64,000 nucleotides of DNA from Endozoicomonas elysicola (GCF_000710775.1 NZ_JOJP01000001.1:3756780-3820779), one strand, 5' to 3'; shown: positions 55,389 to 64,000, numbered from the stretch's first letter. Numbers and translations are program-made. Notes: generated by a model from the sequence alone, not told the origin.

Positions 55389-55550
55389 AAGCACTCAGCC
55401 ATATGGAATCGAATATTTCTGGTTTATTGAACAGATAGTCTGCAAGGCGCAAAGGCGGGAGCATAGCCGTAGCTATGTGACCAGAGTTGCAACGCAGCAG
55501 AGTGCCTGAGCAATGAGTCAGAGCATATGATTTCATATGACTGGGTACTT
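55389..55550. repeat. 162-bp MITE-like element with 22-bp imperfect inverted ends
   Basis: The left end AAGCACTCAGCCATATGG and the right end, read inverted, AAGTACCCAGTCATATGA agree at most of 22 positions. Inside are smaller hairpins (CATAGC/GCTATG, CATATG/CATATG). No ORF is inside and a TA is present at each border. It lies between the dehydrogenase stop and the alx leader and looks like a non-autonomous mobile or dispersed repeat. Confidence 0.55.
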
Positions 55551-55701
55551 ATAACCACCTCGGTGAACCATTACCCCTCCCTGACAAAATAGCTATTGAC
55601 TAAAAACCGGGTATCCCTTTAGATAGGCGCATGTTCCCGAAATGAGTTAATAACTAATGGACGTTTTGATCGGCCTTCTTTCTCAAAGGCTCATAAAAAC
55701 A

Positions 55702-55794
55702 ATGTATAAAGACGACACGGATTACTTAACAAGTGATACCCGTTCACAGGAAAAGCAACGCGAGCGTCTTCTTCGAAAAAGACTTCGCAGATAG
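55702..55794 (+). CDS. Possible 30-aa Arg-rich small ORF upstream of the riboswitch
   Basis: ATG 55702 to TAG 55794 encodes MYKDDTDYLTSDTRSQEKQR plus ten residues ending RKRLRR. AAAGG lies about 13 bases upstream, which is far. It could be a leader peptide or chance. Confidence 0.25.
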   Translation: MYKDDTDYLTSDTRSQEKQRERLLRKRLRR

Positions 55795-55849
55795 CAAAAA
55801 CTATTACCCGAGCAGATAACAGTCGCTGACTGTTGTTAAGTTTGCATCG

Positions 55850-55945
55850 TTGGGGAGTAGTCACCCACCTTAGTAGTGGAACCATTATCGTCAGTACGGA
55901 GCAATCCCGGTAATGGTGAGCCTTACACGCTTTGACGAGACCAGC
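55850..55945 (+). promoter_or_regulatory. yybP-ykoY-type manganese riboswitch candidate in the alx leader
   Basis: The leader has the family's start GGGGAGTAG (55852-55860) and an AGACC near the end (55938-55942). A helix is formed by ACCATTA/TAATGGT between them. It lies 55 bases before the alx start. In E. coli the homologous element controls alx in response to Mn2+ and alkaline pH. The assignment rests on motif and gene context; no covariance search was possible. Confidence 0.65.
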
Positions 55946-56000
55946 ACATTACCCATTGATCAGGGTGTCGCATTGCGCACGCTGTGACAGGAGCTGTACC

Positions 56001-56999
56001 GTGCTGAACAACACATGGCCTATTATTGGCTTTAATATCTTTGTGCTGGCCATGCTGGCCTTAGACCTTTATCTTCACCGCGATAACAAAGAAGTCTCAC
56101 TGCGTCATGCCCTTGGCTGGAGTGCATTCTGGGTCGGTTGTGCCATCATCTTTAATCTGATTGTCTATTTTTTCTGGGAAACCATTAACCCGGGAAGCCT
56201 GTTGACCAATCAGGAAGCCGCCCTAGCCTTTACCACCGGTTATCTGATCGAAAAGTCTCTGAGCATCGACAACCTGTTTGTTTTTGCCATGATCTTCAGC
56301 GCCTTTGCTGTTCCCCGGGCTTATCAACACAAAGTACTGTTCTATGGCGTTATTGGCGCGCTGGTTATGCGCGGCATTATGATTGTTGTGGGCAGCGCTC
56401 TGATTGCCAAATACCATTGGTTACTCTATGTGTTTGGGGTTCTGCTCATTCTGAGTGCCCTCAAAATGGCGTTCTTCAAACCATCCCAGGATATTGGTGA
56501 TAACCGTTTGATTCGATCTTTGTCCAGCCGCCTGCCCATGACCGATGATTTCCGGGGGGCCGCTTTCTGGGTACGGGAGAACGGTCGCCTGTTGGCAACT
56601 CCCTTGCTACTGGTAGTCATAGTAGTAGAGCTCAGTGACCTGATGTTTGCCATTGACTCTATACCGGCCATCTTTGCCGTTACCACCGATCCCTTTCTGG
56701 TGTATACCGCTAACGTTATGGCCCTGCTGGGTTTAAGATCGCTGTTCTTTGTCCTCGAAAGTCTAATGGAGCGCTTTAAATATCTACACTATGGACTGGC
56801 AGGCATGCTGGGTTTCGTGGGTATAAAAATGCTCCTGCTGGACACTGTCTGGTCAATTCCGACACCTGTATCTCTTATGGTCATTGTCTGTGCACTGACT
56901 ATTTCCATTGTCTACTCGCTCTATCGCCAGCCAAAGACTATGCCCGTTATAGCTTTGCCACAAATGATGGCGCCAATACACGGAAAGAGTGCTCACTAA
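56001..56999 (+). CDS. alx: TerC/Alx family membrane protein
   Basis: An inner-membrane protein, probably a manganese exporter, 332 aa with about eight hydrophobic helices. It closely follows E. coli Alx: FTTGYLIEKSLSIDNLFVFA (acidic Asp in the first conserved motif), VVEVELSDLMFAIDSIPAIF-like motif (read here VVIVVELSDLMFAIDSIPAI), AVTTDPFLVYTANVMALLGLR and KMLLLD. The start is GTG 56001 with CAGGAGC; the upstream frame from 55932 runs through the riboswitch and is not used. Expression is likely manganese-controlled. Confidence 0.92.
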   Translation: MLNNTWPIIGFNIFVLAMLALDLYLHRDNKEVSLRHALGWSAFWVGCAIIFNLIVYFFWETINPGSLLTNQEAALAFTTGYLIEKSLSIDNLFVFAMIFSAFAVPRAYQHKVLFYGVIGALVMRGIMIVVGSALIAKYHWLLYVFGVLLILSALKMAFFKPSQDIGDNRLIRSLSSRLPMTDDFRGAAFWVRENGRLLATPLLLVVIVVELSDLMFAIDSIPAIFAVTTDPFLVYTANVMALLGLRSLFFVLESLMERFKYLHYGLAGMLGFVGIKMLLLDTVWSIPTPVSLMVIVCALTISIVYSLYRQPKTMPVIALPQMMAPIHGKSAH

Positions 57000-57146
57000 C
57001 CCCAATCACCTGACAGTTCTCTCTTGCGGACAGGTTCTGTTGACAGCCTTATGTCAACAGAACCAATAGTTATTAAAAAATCTAGAATTGAACCCATTTC
57101 CTGCAGCGGGTGTCTATTATTAGATGACCTCGTCAAGGAGAACCCC

Positions 57147-57593
57147 ATGTTCAGATTTGCACTCCCCCTGATAATGGCCGTTAGCTCTACAATCCTCTTT
57201 GCCTGCCCTGATCATAAAAAAGAATACGATGGCAAGCTTAAGGCAGACATTGTCAAAGCACAGGGAGTCACCGATGATGGCAGCCCCATGCACTATCCAA
57301 AAACCAAAAAACCCATGGTCAAGACGCTGAAAATCACCATACCCAGCGGTGGTGAAACAGGTTGGCATTACCACCCCTACCCGGGGTACGGCTATACCAT
57401 CTCCGGCACCATGGAAGTAACCCTCAAGGACGGCCAGAAAAACCGTTATGAAGCGGAAGAAGCCATTTATGAAGTGGTGAACACGGCACACAATGGTCGC
57501 TGCATCAGTAAAACACCCTGTGACCTGATTGTTACGTTTACCGGGGTTGAAAATGAGCCAATAACGGTGATGCTCCCTCAGAAAAAACAGTAA
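57147..57593 (+). CDS. Secreted single-domain cupin
   Basis: 148 aa with an N-terminal signal sequence (LPLIMAVSSTILFACP). The FAC could be a lipobox-like site, so lipidation is possible. The cupin core has GWHYHPYPGYGYTISGTMEV, with two His and a Tyr in motif 1, and AIYEVVNTAHNG in motif 2 with a third His, enough for a metal site. AAGGAGA precedes the ATG. Function unknown. Confidence 0.82.
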   Translation: MFRFALPLIMAVSSTILFACPDHKKEYDGKLKADIVKAQGVTDDGSPMHYPKTKKPMVKTLKITIPSGGETGWHYHPYPGYGYTISGTMEVTLKDGQKNRYEAEEAIYEVVNTAHNGRCISKTPCDLIVTFTGVENEPITVMLPQKKQ

Positions 57594-57697
57594 ATGATTA
57601 GTAAAACCCGAAGGCGCACACCTCAATGTGCGTTCTACCATCGCTTATTTCCAAAAACGCTATTCCATCGGGTTTACAAATAAGGTACAAGTTCCTT

Positions 57698-58558
57698 ATG
57701 AGAACCCCGAAACGAATACAGCCCCTGGTTGATGAAGGTCTGGTGGATGAAGTACTCCGCCAGCTAATGAGTGGTAAAGAAGCCGATGTCTATGTGGTAC
57801 GCTGCGGATCCGAGATCCGTTGTGCCAAAGTGTATAAAGAAGCCGCCAAGCGCAGCTTCAAGAAAGCCGTCCAATATCAGGAAGGTCGTAAAGAGCGTAA
57901 CAGCCGAAGGCAACGCGCCATCGAGAAAGGCTCAAAGTTTGGCCGTAAACAGCAGGAAGAAACCTGGCAGAATGCCGAGGTAGATGCCCTGTTCCGGTTG
58001 GCACGAGCCGGCGTAAGAGTCCCTAAGCCTTACATCTGTCTGGATGGCGTACTGCTGATGGAACTGGTGACGGATGATGATGGTCAAGTCGCTCCTCGAC
58101 TGGGCGAAGTCACCATGTCTGCTGAACAGGCCAGAGAAGACCATGCCATCGTCATGCATTACGTGATGCTGATGCTTTGCGCCGGTCTGATTCATGGTGA
58201 CCTGTCGGAATTCAATGTGCTCGTCGATGAGTACGGCCCGGTAATCATCGATCTGCCACAGGCCGTGGATGCATCTGCCAACAACAATGCACGCGCAATG
58301 TTGACCAGAGATATCCAGAACATCACGGACTACTACGCCCAGTTCGCGCCAGACTTGCAGAATAACCGGTATGCCAAAGAGATGTGGTCCCTTTATGAAG
58401 AGGGTGAGCTGACGCCAGAGACTGAATTGACCGGACACTTCGAGGAGGTTGAAAAATCAGCGGATGTTGATTCAGTCATGGCAGAAATCAAGGCCGCTCT
58501 GGCCGAAGAGCAGCAACGACAGGAACGTCTGAGAGAATCAGACAATCCTGATGTCTGA
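57698..58558 (+). CDS. RIO-family serine protein kinase
   Basis: A 286-aa atypical kinase. It has the nucleotide loop MSGKEADVYVV (24-34), K44 (CAKVYK), the catalytic HGDLSEFNVL (about 166-175) and the metal-binding IIDLPQ (about 183-188). The 60-residue basic insert is typical of RIO1. Bacterial RIO1-like kinases such as PA4780 autophosphorylate; their targets are poorly known. ATG 57698 follows AAGG at 11 bases; the frame extends to 57626. A T-rich terminator follows. Confidence 0.92.
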   Translation: MRTPKRIQPLVDEGLVDEVLRQLMSGKEADVYVVRCGSEIRCAKVYKEAAKRSFKKAVQYQEGRKERNSRRQRAIEKGSKFGRKQQEETWQNAEVDALFRLARAGVRVPKPYICLDGVLLMELVTDDDGQVAPRLGEVTMSAEQAREDHAIVMHYVMLMLCAGLIHGDLSEFNVLVDEYGPVIIDLPQAVDASANNNARAMLTRDIQNITDYYAQFAPDLQNNRYAKEMWSLYEEGELTPETELTGHFEEVEKSADVDSVMAEIKAALAEEQQRQERLRESDNPDV

Positions 58559-58576
58559 TAGGGAGTGAATTGATTA

Positions 58577-58606
58577 AAAGCCTGGACTTCCGGGCTTTTT
58601 CTTTTT
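58577..58606 (+). terminator. Rho-independent terminator of the RIO kinase
   Basis: AAAGCC...GGGCTTT forms a short stem around TGGACTTCC and is followed by CTTTTTC, 18 bases after the stop. Confidence 0.75.
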
Positions 58607-59180
58607 CCATCGTATTTCTGTCTGTACTCGCTATAAAAAGCCGAAGCTCTTAAGCTTATTAAACTTAAGAATATCCAACATACAAAGCAATCATAAAATT
58701 AACAAAGAAATCTGATGACTTTTTTAAACATTATTTTTTAGTCAAAATTGAAACTAGTAACAAGAAAAATTATTCATTAATTATATTTAAAAAATAAAAC
58801 AAGAACCATTCAAACCACCCAGCATTTCCTTCTGGGCAGCAAATATGGCAAGCCATCCAGAATTTTAAGACCGTTTATTAATCATTAAAACATCAACAAC
58901 GATCAATTAAATAACATCAACAATATACTTTACCCTGAGCAGTTAGAGTAGCCACTACATCAACCAGCTTCTGGACGACTAAGAAATCCACTGCAATACT
59001 CATCCAAATAACTAGGGTAAAAGGTGCGATGGCAGAATGCTGATTATTTTTCATAAGAATAAAAATGGGTAATCACACTACTGAAAACCCCCTATCAAAT
59101 GAGGTCACTTTAAAATTCGGTAACTGCCGTATCGAGCATGGATTTTCACAATTAATTCATTGATACACTGGAGAGTTGCT
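58607..59180. other. 574-bp AT-rich intergenic region
   Basis: Very AT-rich, with a CTTAAG pair near 58650 and a small CCCAG/CTGGG hairpin near 58818-58835. No RNA gene or mobile element was recognised. A possible 32-aa ORF at its end is listed separately. Its composition fits an accessory insertion upstream of the orphan gene at 59181. Confidence 0.5.
59065..59163 (+). CDS. Possible 32-aa small ORF before the orphan membrane protein
   Basis: ATG 59065 to TGA 59163 encodes MGNHTTENPLSNEVTLKFGN plus 12 residues. It ends 17 bases before the next gene's ATG on the same strand. The upstream AAGAAT is a weak site. Coding-like composition is the only support. Confidence 0.3.
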   Translation: MGNHTTENPLSNEVTLKFGNCRIEHGFSQLIH

Positions 59181-60173
59181 ATGGACTCCAACATGATGTC
59201 TGTGACATTCATTCCAATGACTGCTGACCTCTCTAAAGAGGTAGGTGAGAGGTTAACCAATCCAGAAAAAAATCAAAAACCGCCAATAAAACCCGTTCAA
59301 CTACCCAAAACAGAGGGTCTGTCATCAGATAACAGACCGGTAACCATTGAAAAGCCGTGGTATCAAAGGCAAACAGCAAGATGTCAGTCAATCACTGCCT
59401 GGGATGTTTTCAAGTACACCAAAGTCGTTGTCATAACCGGGAGTGCAGTGATAGGTCCCGCTCTGATAAAGGAATTTACCGGCCTGAACGTGGATATTTC
59501 CGGGACTACTGCAGCCACTACAAGTGCAGCTCTAATTTATGATGCTCTTTTTTTAAAATTTGCTGACCGGCTTATCAGAGCATGCAGGCCACAAAAAGAA
59601 GTGGTTGATGCAACAGTTGAAGAGCAAGACCCCCTAATTCAGCAGATTCCATCTCCAAAGCAAATACCCAACCAAGAAGCCCCCCTTCTTGATGACAAGG
59701 AAAACCCCGAATACAAGAGTTTGATGTCTGAGCCATCTATGTTGAGGGCAATGGAAAAACTTGAGATAGAGCCTTTATCCGATAATCCACTACAGAAACT
59801 TTATATGCATTTATGGAAAACATTTCATGATAAGACACCAATTGTCTGTGGAAGTGATGATAACACTGTTACGCGCACCTTTTCTGACAACCCTGATGAA
59901 GAAGCAGCTACCAAGAAGCCAGTAAGGTCCGCCCCCTCTATTACTTTCGAAGAAAGTACCAGCACTCATGAGCTTGAAGAAACAACTTCAGACAAGGTGC
60001 CCAGCTATTTGCTAGAAGCCTATAATCTTTGCCAATTATATAAGTCACTCCACGTGCGTAAGGAAAAAGAAGCTCCACTGGCAGAGTTTGAAGACGTTCT
60101 TGAAATAGTACCACCACATGACAGGGATTCTTCTGAAAATAAGGAAACAGTATTGAAAACCACTACTGTTTAA
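59181..60173 (+). CDS. Orphan membrane-associated protein (330 aa)
   Basis: No family recognised. ATG 59181 has GGAGAG six bases upstream and is preferred to 59160. A polar Pro/Lys-rich N-terminus (1-70) precedes two adjacent hydrophobic stretches, about 82-97 (VVVITGSAVIGPALI) and about 106-125 (SGTTAATTSAALIYDALF). A long polar, acidic tail with Pro-rich linkers (PLIQQIPSPKQIPNQEAP) follows. The central hydrophobic hairpin in a polar protein recalls the 1575-aa protein and membrane-inserting effectors, but this is inference. Confidence 0.65.
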   Translation: MDSNMMSVTFIPMTADLSKEVGERLTNPEKNQKPPIKPVQLPKTEGLSSDNRPVTIEKPWYQRQTARCQSITAWDVFKYTKVVVITGSAVIGPALIKEFTGLNVDISGTTAATTSAALIYDALFLKFADRLIRACRPQKEVVDATVEEQDPLIQQIPSPKQIPNQEAPLLDDKENPEYKSLMSEPSMLRAMEKLEIEPLSDNPLQKLYMHLWKTFHDKTPIVCGSDDNTVTRTFSDNPDEEAATKKPVRSAPSITFEESTSTHELEETTSDKVPSYLLEAYNLCQLYKSLHVRKEKEAPLAEFEDVLEIVPPHDRDSSENKETVLKTTTV

Positions 60174-60319
60174 TCAATTATTGAATTACAAATTTAAAGT
60201 CATAAAACTACTTATACCTTATAGTAACCATGACTTGGTCAATATTTTCCAAATGATTCAAAGGGTATACTGTATAATCAGGTTCTGGTTACTTTAATCG
60301 GTAATTTTTACTTTTTCTT

Positions 60320-61294
60320 TTAATCAAGTTCCAGATAGTGGACGCTGAACAGTACTTCCTCATCCACCCAACTATTAACTACCCGAAAACCTGCACTGGC
60401 CACCAGCGTAGAAAAACTGTCTACTGTATATTTATAAGAGCTTTCGGTATGAATGGATTCATTCTTGCCAAAAGTAATGGTTTCACCATCAATACTGACG
60501 CTATGATCCCGCTGACTGACCAAGTGCATTTCAATACGCTGTTCATTGGAATTGTAAAATGCGTGGTGTTCAAAATTAGCCAGATCAAAATCAGCCTCAG
60601 CTAATTGATTAATGTTATTCAGTGCGTTCAGATTAAACTGCGCGGTTATCCCTTCCCTGTCATTATAGGCAGCATTCAGCAGCGCTTCTGGTTTATGCAA
60701 ATCGATCCCGATTAATACTCCACCGCTTCCATTCAGGAAAATTTTCAACTTTTCAAGAAAGTCCAGGGCATCTTCAGGTTGCATATTGCCAAACGTTGAC
60801 CCCGGATAGAACACCAGTCGTTTACCTTCCGGTATTTTCTCTGGTATCCAGCCTGGTTGGGAAAAGTCAGCACATACCGCATGAATATCGAGCCAAGGAA
60901 ATTGTCCCCCCAGCTTAATGGCCGATTCCAGTAAAAAATCCCCTGCAATATCCATCGGTACATAAGCCCTTGGACGCAGGCTATCCAGCAGGATACGAAC
61001 TTTTTCACTGCTGCCACTGCCGGGCTCCATTATAATAGTCTCAGTACCACAGTGATCGGCGATTGACTGGGCGTTGTCTTTCAATATCTTCCGCTCAATT
61101 CGGGTCGGATAATATTCCGGCAGCTGAGTGATCTTTTCAAATAGTACTGAGCCATGATGATCGTAAAAAAACTTTGGGTTCAGCATTTTCTGTGGGCGTA
61201 AAAAGCCTTCCAGAATCTCTTTTTTGTCATTGTAGACCGGTTGATGGTTTTCAAAATTAACATTATCGATCTCCATAATGGCAGGTTCAGACAT
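60320..61294 (-). CDS. egtD: L-histidine N-alpha-methyltransferase EgtD
   Basis: Makes hercynine by trimethylating histidine with SAM, the first step of ergothioneine synthesis. The 324 aa show LPEYYPTRIE (58-67), SAM motif MEPGSGSSEK (89-98), FYPGSTFGNM and the substrate-contact region HTESSYKYTVDSF near the end, all typical of EgtD. It lies 65 bases downstream of egtB on the same strand, so the pair is probably one operon. Confidence 0.94.
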   Translation of the reverse strand: MSEPAIMEIDNVNFENHQPVYNDKKEILEGFLRPQKMLNPKFFYDHHGSVLFEKITQLPEYYPTRIERKILKDNAQSIADHCGTETIIMEPGSGSSEKVRILLDSLRPRAYVPMDIAGDFLLESAIKLGGQFPWLDIHAVCADFSQPGWIPEKIPEGKRLVFYPGSTFGNMQPEDALDFLEKLKIFLNGSGGVLIGIDLHKPEALLNAAYNDREGITAQFNLNALNNINQLAEADFDLANFEHHAFYNSNEQRIEMHLVSQRDHSVSIDGETITFGKNESIHTESSYKYTVDSFSTLVASAGFRVVNSWVDEEVLFSVHYLELD

Positions 61295-61359
61295 AAGTGT
61301 TTCCTTTTGAATGCAAATAAAAAAACTTGTGAGATGGCAATAACGGGGCTATTAACTGA

Positions 61360-62697
61360 TTAAATACATCTTGCCAGGCGAAGTCCGGAGAACTGCCAAC
61401 GGTCACGAGGATAGAAAAAATTTCGGTAGGTTGGCCTGAGATGGTTCGCTGGGCTAACGCAGGAGCCACCGCGTAATACCCATTGATTGCACATGAACTT
61501 GCCATTGTATTCGCCAATCGCCCCAGCGCCCACCTTGAAGCCGGGGTATGGACGATACGCACTGGATGTCCACTGCCAGCAGCTGTCATAGAGTTGTTTT
61601 AGCTGGGCTGAATGAATGTTATTTTCAGCGGGAATGGGCTGAAATATTTGTCCAGAAATAGACTCTCCCTGTCCTTGCTGAACTGCAGCAAACTCCCACT
61701 CGGCTTCTGTAGGTAACCTGGCCCTGGCCCAGCAAGCATAAGCATCCGCTTCATAAGCACTTAGGTGACACACTGGCTGTTCGGGTGATCTGGATTGTTC
61801 TCCATAGAGTGTAAACTCCATTAGACAACCTTCATCTTCGAGCCAGTAAAGCGGTTGACGCCATTGCTCCCGCTGTACCTCAGCCCAGCCATCAGACAGC
61901 CAGAACTCGGGACGATGATAGCCGCCATCGTCAATGAAAACCTGAAATTCCGCATTGGTAACCAATCGATCTGAGAGCTCGAAAGGTTCGATATATACCT
62001 GATGAGCAGGGCTTTCATTATCAAAAGAGAATGATTCACTGTCTTGATCAGCCCCCAAATGAAACAAACCACCCTGGTATTGAACCCATTGCGAACCCCG
62101 TAAAAGATCAGCCTCACCTTGATAACTGGTATTCTTGATGGATGAATAGCCGGGATAGAGTGGGTTTTTCGAGAGAGAATACTTCAGGTCCGTTAAGAAA
62201 AGCTCCTGATGTTGTTTTTCATGCTGTATGCCCAGCTGTACTCGCCTAGAAACCTCTTTCCTTTCCGAGTAGTGTTCATGAAAGGCGACTTTCAGTAATG
62301 CGTGCATCGCCTGATCAACATGATGCCGATACTTCATGACTTCATTGACCGTAGGTCTTGATAACAAGCCCCGTTGAGGCCTTGAATACTGCTTGCCAAT
62401 CGCATTGTAATAGGAGTTAAAGAGCACTTCATAAGCGGTATGAAATACTGTGTACTCTTTACAAAAGGGCTTCAACAGAAAGGTTTCAAAAAACCAGGAG
62501 GTATGAGCCAAATGCCATTTCGGAGGGCTGGTAAATGCAGCTGCCTGCAAACCATAATCCTCAATTTCCAGAGGTCTGCACAGATCAACCGACTGCTGAC
62601 GAGTCTTGCTGAACTGCTCCAATAATCCATTGTCTTCAGTGGCTGAATGAATATCTGCATCATTATTGAGACTGATTAACGCTTCCACCGAAGGCAT
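61360..62697 (-). CDS. egtB: Hercynine oxygenase / ergothioneine biosynthesis protein EgtB
   Basis: A non-heme iron sulfoxide synthase joining hercynine to a thiol (gamma-glutamylcysteine or cysteine). Of 445 aa, the N-terminal DinB-like domain supplies iron ligands H65 (WHLAHTSWFFE), H159 and H163 (HEKQHQE). The C-terminal formylglycine-generating-enzyme-like domain (about 200-445) has RLPTEAEWEFAA, WQWTSSAY, VLRGGSC and FSGLRLAR. Upstream of egtD. The EgtC and EgtE steps are not encoded here; egtBD-only arrangements are common outside actinobacteria. Confidence 0.94.
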   Translation of the reverse strand: MPSVEALISLNNDADIHSATEDNGLLEQFSKTRQQSVDLCRPLEIEDYGLQAAAFTSPPKWHLAHTSWFFETFLLKPFCKEYTVFHTAYEVLFNSYYNAIGKQYSRPQRGLLSRPTVNEVMKYRHHVDQAMHALLKVAFHEHYSERKEVSRRVQLGIQHEKQHQELFLTDLKYSLSKNPLYPGYSSIKNTSYQGEADLLRGSQWVQYQGGLFHLGADQDSESFSFDNESPAHQVYIEPFELSDRLVTNAEFQVFIDDGGYHRPEFWLSDGWAEVQREQWRQPLYWLEDEGCLMEFTLYGEQSRSPEQPVCHLSAYEADAYACWARARLPTEAEWEFAAVQQGQGESISGQIFQPIPAENNIHSAQLKQLYDSCWQWTSSAYRPYPGFKVGAGAIGEYNGKFMCNQWVLRGGSCVSPANHLRPTYRNFFYPRDRWQFSGLRLARCI

Positions 62698-62954
62698 AGG
62701 TGTCTCCTTTGTGGTGCTGATAGAGCTTCATGGCAAACGTCATAAGTTATCGATAAGACCGGATGAGATTTGCCATATGCAGAAGAAGAGTGATGTTCAA
62801 AAATTCAGATGATTGTTAAGGTAAGATTATGACGATCAAAAATAGCATATAGATTGTCTAGCAGTGTCTATTAGTCACTTTTTATCTATAAACAGAGATT
62901 TTTATAAAAATAATTATAAACAAACACATAACCATTGATTCACAAAAAGATACT

Positions 62955-63974
62955 ATGCGTCTTCTTTTAGCCACTCTTGCTCCTTCTATTTTGATATTTA
63001 TACTGACGGCCTGTTCAGAGTCAAACAATGCTACAAGTGATCGTCAGGTTGTAGTGATAAAACCACTGACTACCGATGATCAATCGACAAATGATCAACA
63101 TTTTTCTTTCAAAATAAATTCAGAACCAGGGCGTTTTTTTAACGTTCTCAGCACTACCGACAACAATGGTTACAGCAACTTTCAGGTTGAATATGATAGT
63201 ATCACTGTTTATGAGGATACAGACCGACATCTGAGCCCAGTTGCTATATGCTATGAACCCAGTTTTCAAAAGCCTGCTCTACTTTATACCGGTGTAATGG
63301 AAGGCGTAGGCGTAAACTTTTTAAACATGGTCATTCCCGGTGAATCCAGCGGATCAACAGAGGCCTTTCCACTTGATGCCTCTGATCTACCCGTTTCATG
63401 TGTAAATGGCCAATACTCAGATCTTTTGCAAATTCCTGAAAATGAGCCTTTAGAGCTATGCACTTGTGATATCAGTCGACTCGTAGACAGTATGAGAAGA
63501 GAACAGCAGCTCCGACAGCTTTTACCAGAACAGATAGAAATATCGTATACACCACAACTCATTAGCGGTAACGAAAAGGCGCTGACATTCGAAAAAGCGC
63601 TTCTTCCCATACAAGGAGATAGGCTGGCATTTGAAGAATTGCTAACAACATTACAACTGGCTGATAGCGACCTGAAAATTGAGTGGATTAATAAACCGTC
63701 GGGCAGTTTTGTGAATATTATTACCCTCAACCGCCCACTCTATCATCAGGCGTCATACAGTTTTATAAGTAATGCAAAAGGAAACTGGTTTCTGTTGCAG
63801 TATATGACCGACTCTTCGAAAGGCTTTAATACCATCAAACATGTCGAAGGGAGCAGGGAGGGGTTTATTGTTGATATGTGCCTGAAATCCTGCAACTGGT
63901 GGGGGGACTACGGTGAGGTTAAAATTGATACTCTCCGCCAGACGCTATCTCTGAAAGCTATTACTGATGGTTAG
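62955..63974 (+). CDS. Predicted lipoprotein of unknown function
   Basis: 339 aa with a clear lipoprotein signal: hydrophobic segment 3-17 and lipobox LTAC with the acylated Cys at 20, followed by Ser/Glu (no Asp at +2), which favours the outer membrane. The rest is mixed alpha/beta with seven further Cys that could form disulfides (including CTC and CLKSCNW). Diverges from egtB with a 257-bp AT-rich gap. No domain recognised. Confidence 0.75.
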   Translation: MRLLLATLAPSILIFILTACSESNNATSDRQVVVIKPLTTDDQSTNDQHFSFKINSEPGRFFNVLSTTDNNGYSNFQVEYDSITVYEDTDRHLSPVAICYEPSFQKPALLYTGVMEGVGVNFLNMVIPGESSGSTEAFPLDASDLPVSCVNGQYSDLLQIPENEPLELCTCDISRLVDSMRREQQLRQLLPEQIEISYTPQLISGNEKALTFEKALLPIQGDRLAFEELLTTLQLADSDLKIEWINKPSGSFVNIITLNRPLYHQASYSFISNAKGNWFLLQYMTDSSKGFNTIKHVEGSREGFIVDMCLKSCNWWGDYGEVKIDTLRQTLSLKAITDG

Positions 63975-64000
63975 TCAAAAACCTTGTGCGCAGAAAATAT

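Noticed and set aside
55932-56000. Upstream extension of alx
   Set aside because: It would translate the riboswitch; GTG 56001 with CAGGAGC matches the family N-terminus.
60270-60295. A CTGT-containing A/T stretch resembling a second SOS box
   Set aside because: Only one half-site is present; the other arm does not match ACAG at the required spacing.
1-64000. CRISPR arrays, tRNA or rRNA genes
   Set aside because: No regularly spaced direct repeats, tRNA-like cloverleaf ends or rRNA-like conserved stretches were noticed by reading; a tRNAscan/Rfam search was not possible.

Overview
The window looks like chromosome from a host-associated marine gammaproteobacterium. The housekeeping proteins (class I fumarase, RlmKL, PyrD, SstT, BolA, RMF, PpiC, the 180-kDa-type NAD glutamate dehydrogenase, and the MoxR/Bat operon) are close to gammaproteobacterial forms. 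Between them lie large, AT-richer orphan genes and eukaryote-like genes (a ubiquitin-protease-like protein, an ankyrin-repeat protein, and several long helical proteins). That mix fits an Endozoicomonas-like symbiont of the Oceanospirillales. This placement is inference from gene content; no rRNA or tRNA gene was seen.

Layout. 0-1.4 kb: an integron platform, with an integron integrase under a near-consensus LexA box and a divergent partial gene running off the left edge. 1.5-11.4 kb: core genes (fumarase, a ferredoxin-flavodomain protein, a TolA-like coiled-coil secreted protein, bolA, a PAPS-reductase-like gene, rlmKL, rmf, pyrD). 11.7-23 kb: a 1575-aa orphan protein, sstT, an NCS1 permease, and a ~980-codon helical-repeat gene split by one in-frame TAG. 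23-36.5 kb: gdhB, then the six-gene moxR-DUF58-DUF4381-batA-batB-batD operon, a small hydrolase and ppiC. 36.7-46 kb: a 3beta-HSD-like dehydrogenase, a USP-type deubiquitinase-like protein, a FUSC-like membrane protein, a PepSY/small-membrane-protein/OmpR/histidine-kinase operon, and an ankyrin protein. 46-51.2 kb: a compact oxidative cluster (TetR, SDR, Rieske oxygenase, acetoacetate-decarboxylase-like, AraC) with a palindromic operator candidate in the divergent promoter. 51.2-60 kb: small conserved genes, two repeat elements with inverted ends, an alx/TerC gene behind a yybP-ykoY-type manganese riboswitch candidate, a secreted cupin, a RIO-family kinase and an orphan membrane protein. 60-64 kb: the ergothioneine genes egtB-egtD and a lipoprotein.

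How it fits together. The Bat operon and PpiC serve envelope maintenance, and Alx serves manganese handling. Ergothioneine synthesis and BolA suit oxidative stress. The USP-like, ankyrin, 1575-aa and split helical proteins are effector-like candidates, but no secretion system is visible here, so export and host targeting are hypotheses. The Rieske/SDR/decarboxylase cluster, possibly with the distant 3beta-HSD-like gene, suggests modification of a steroid- or terpenoid-like substrate.
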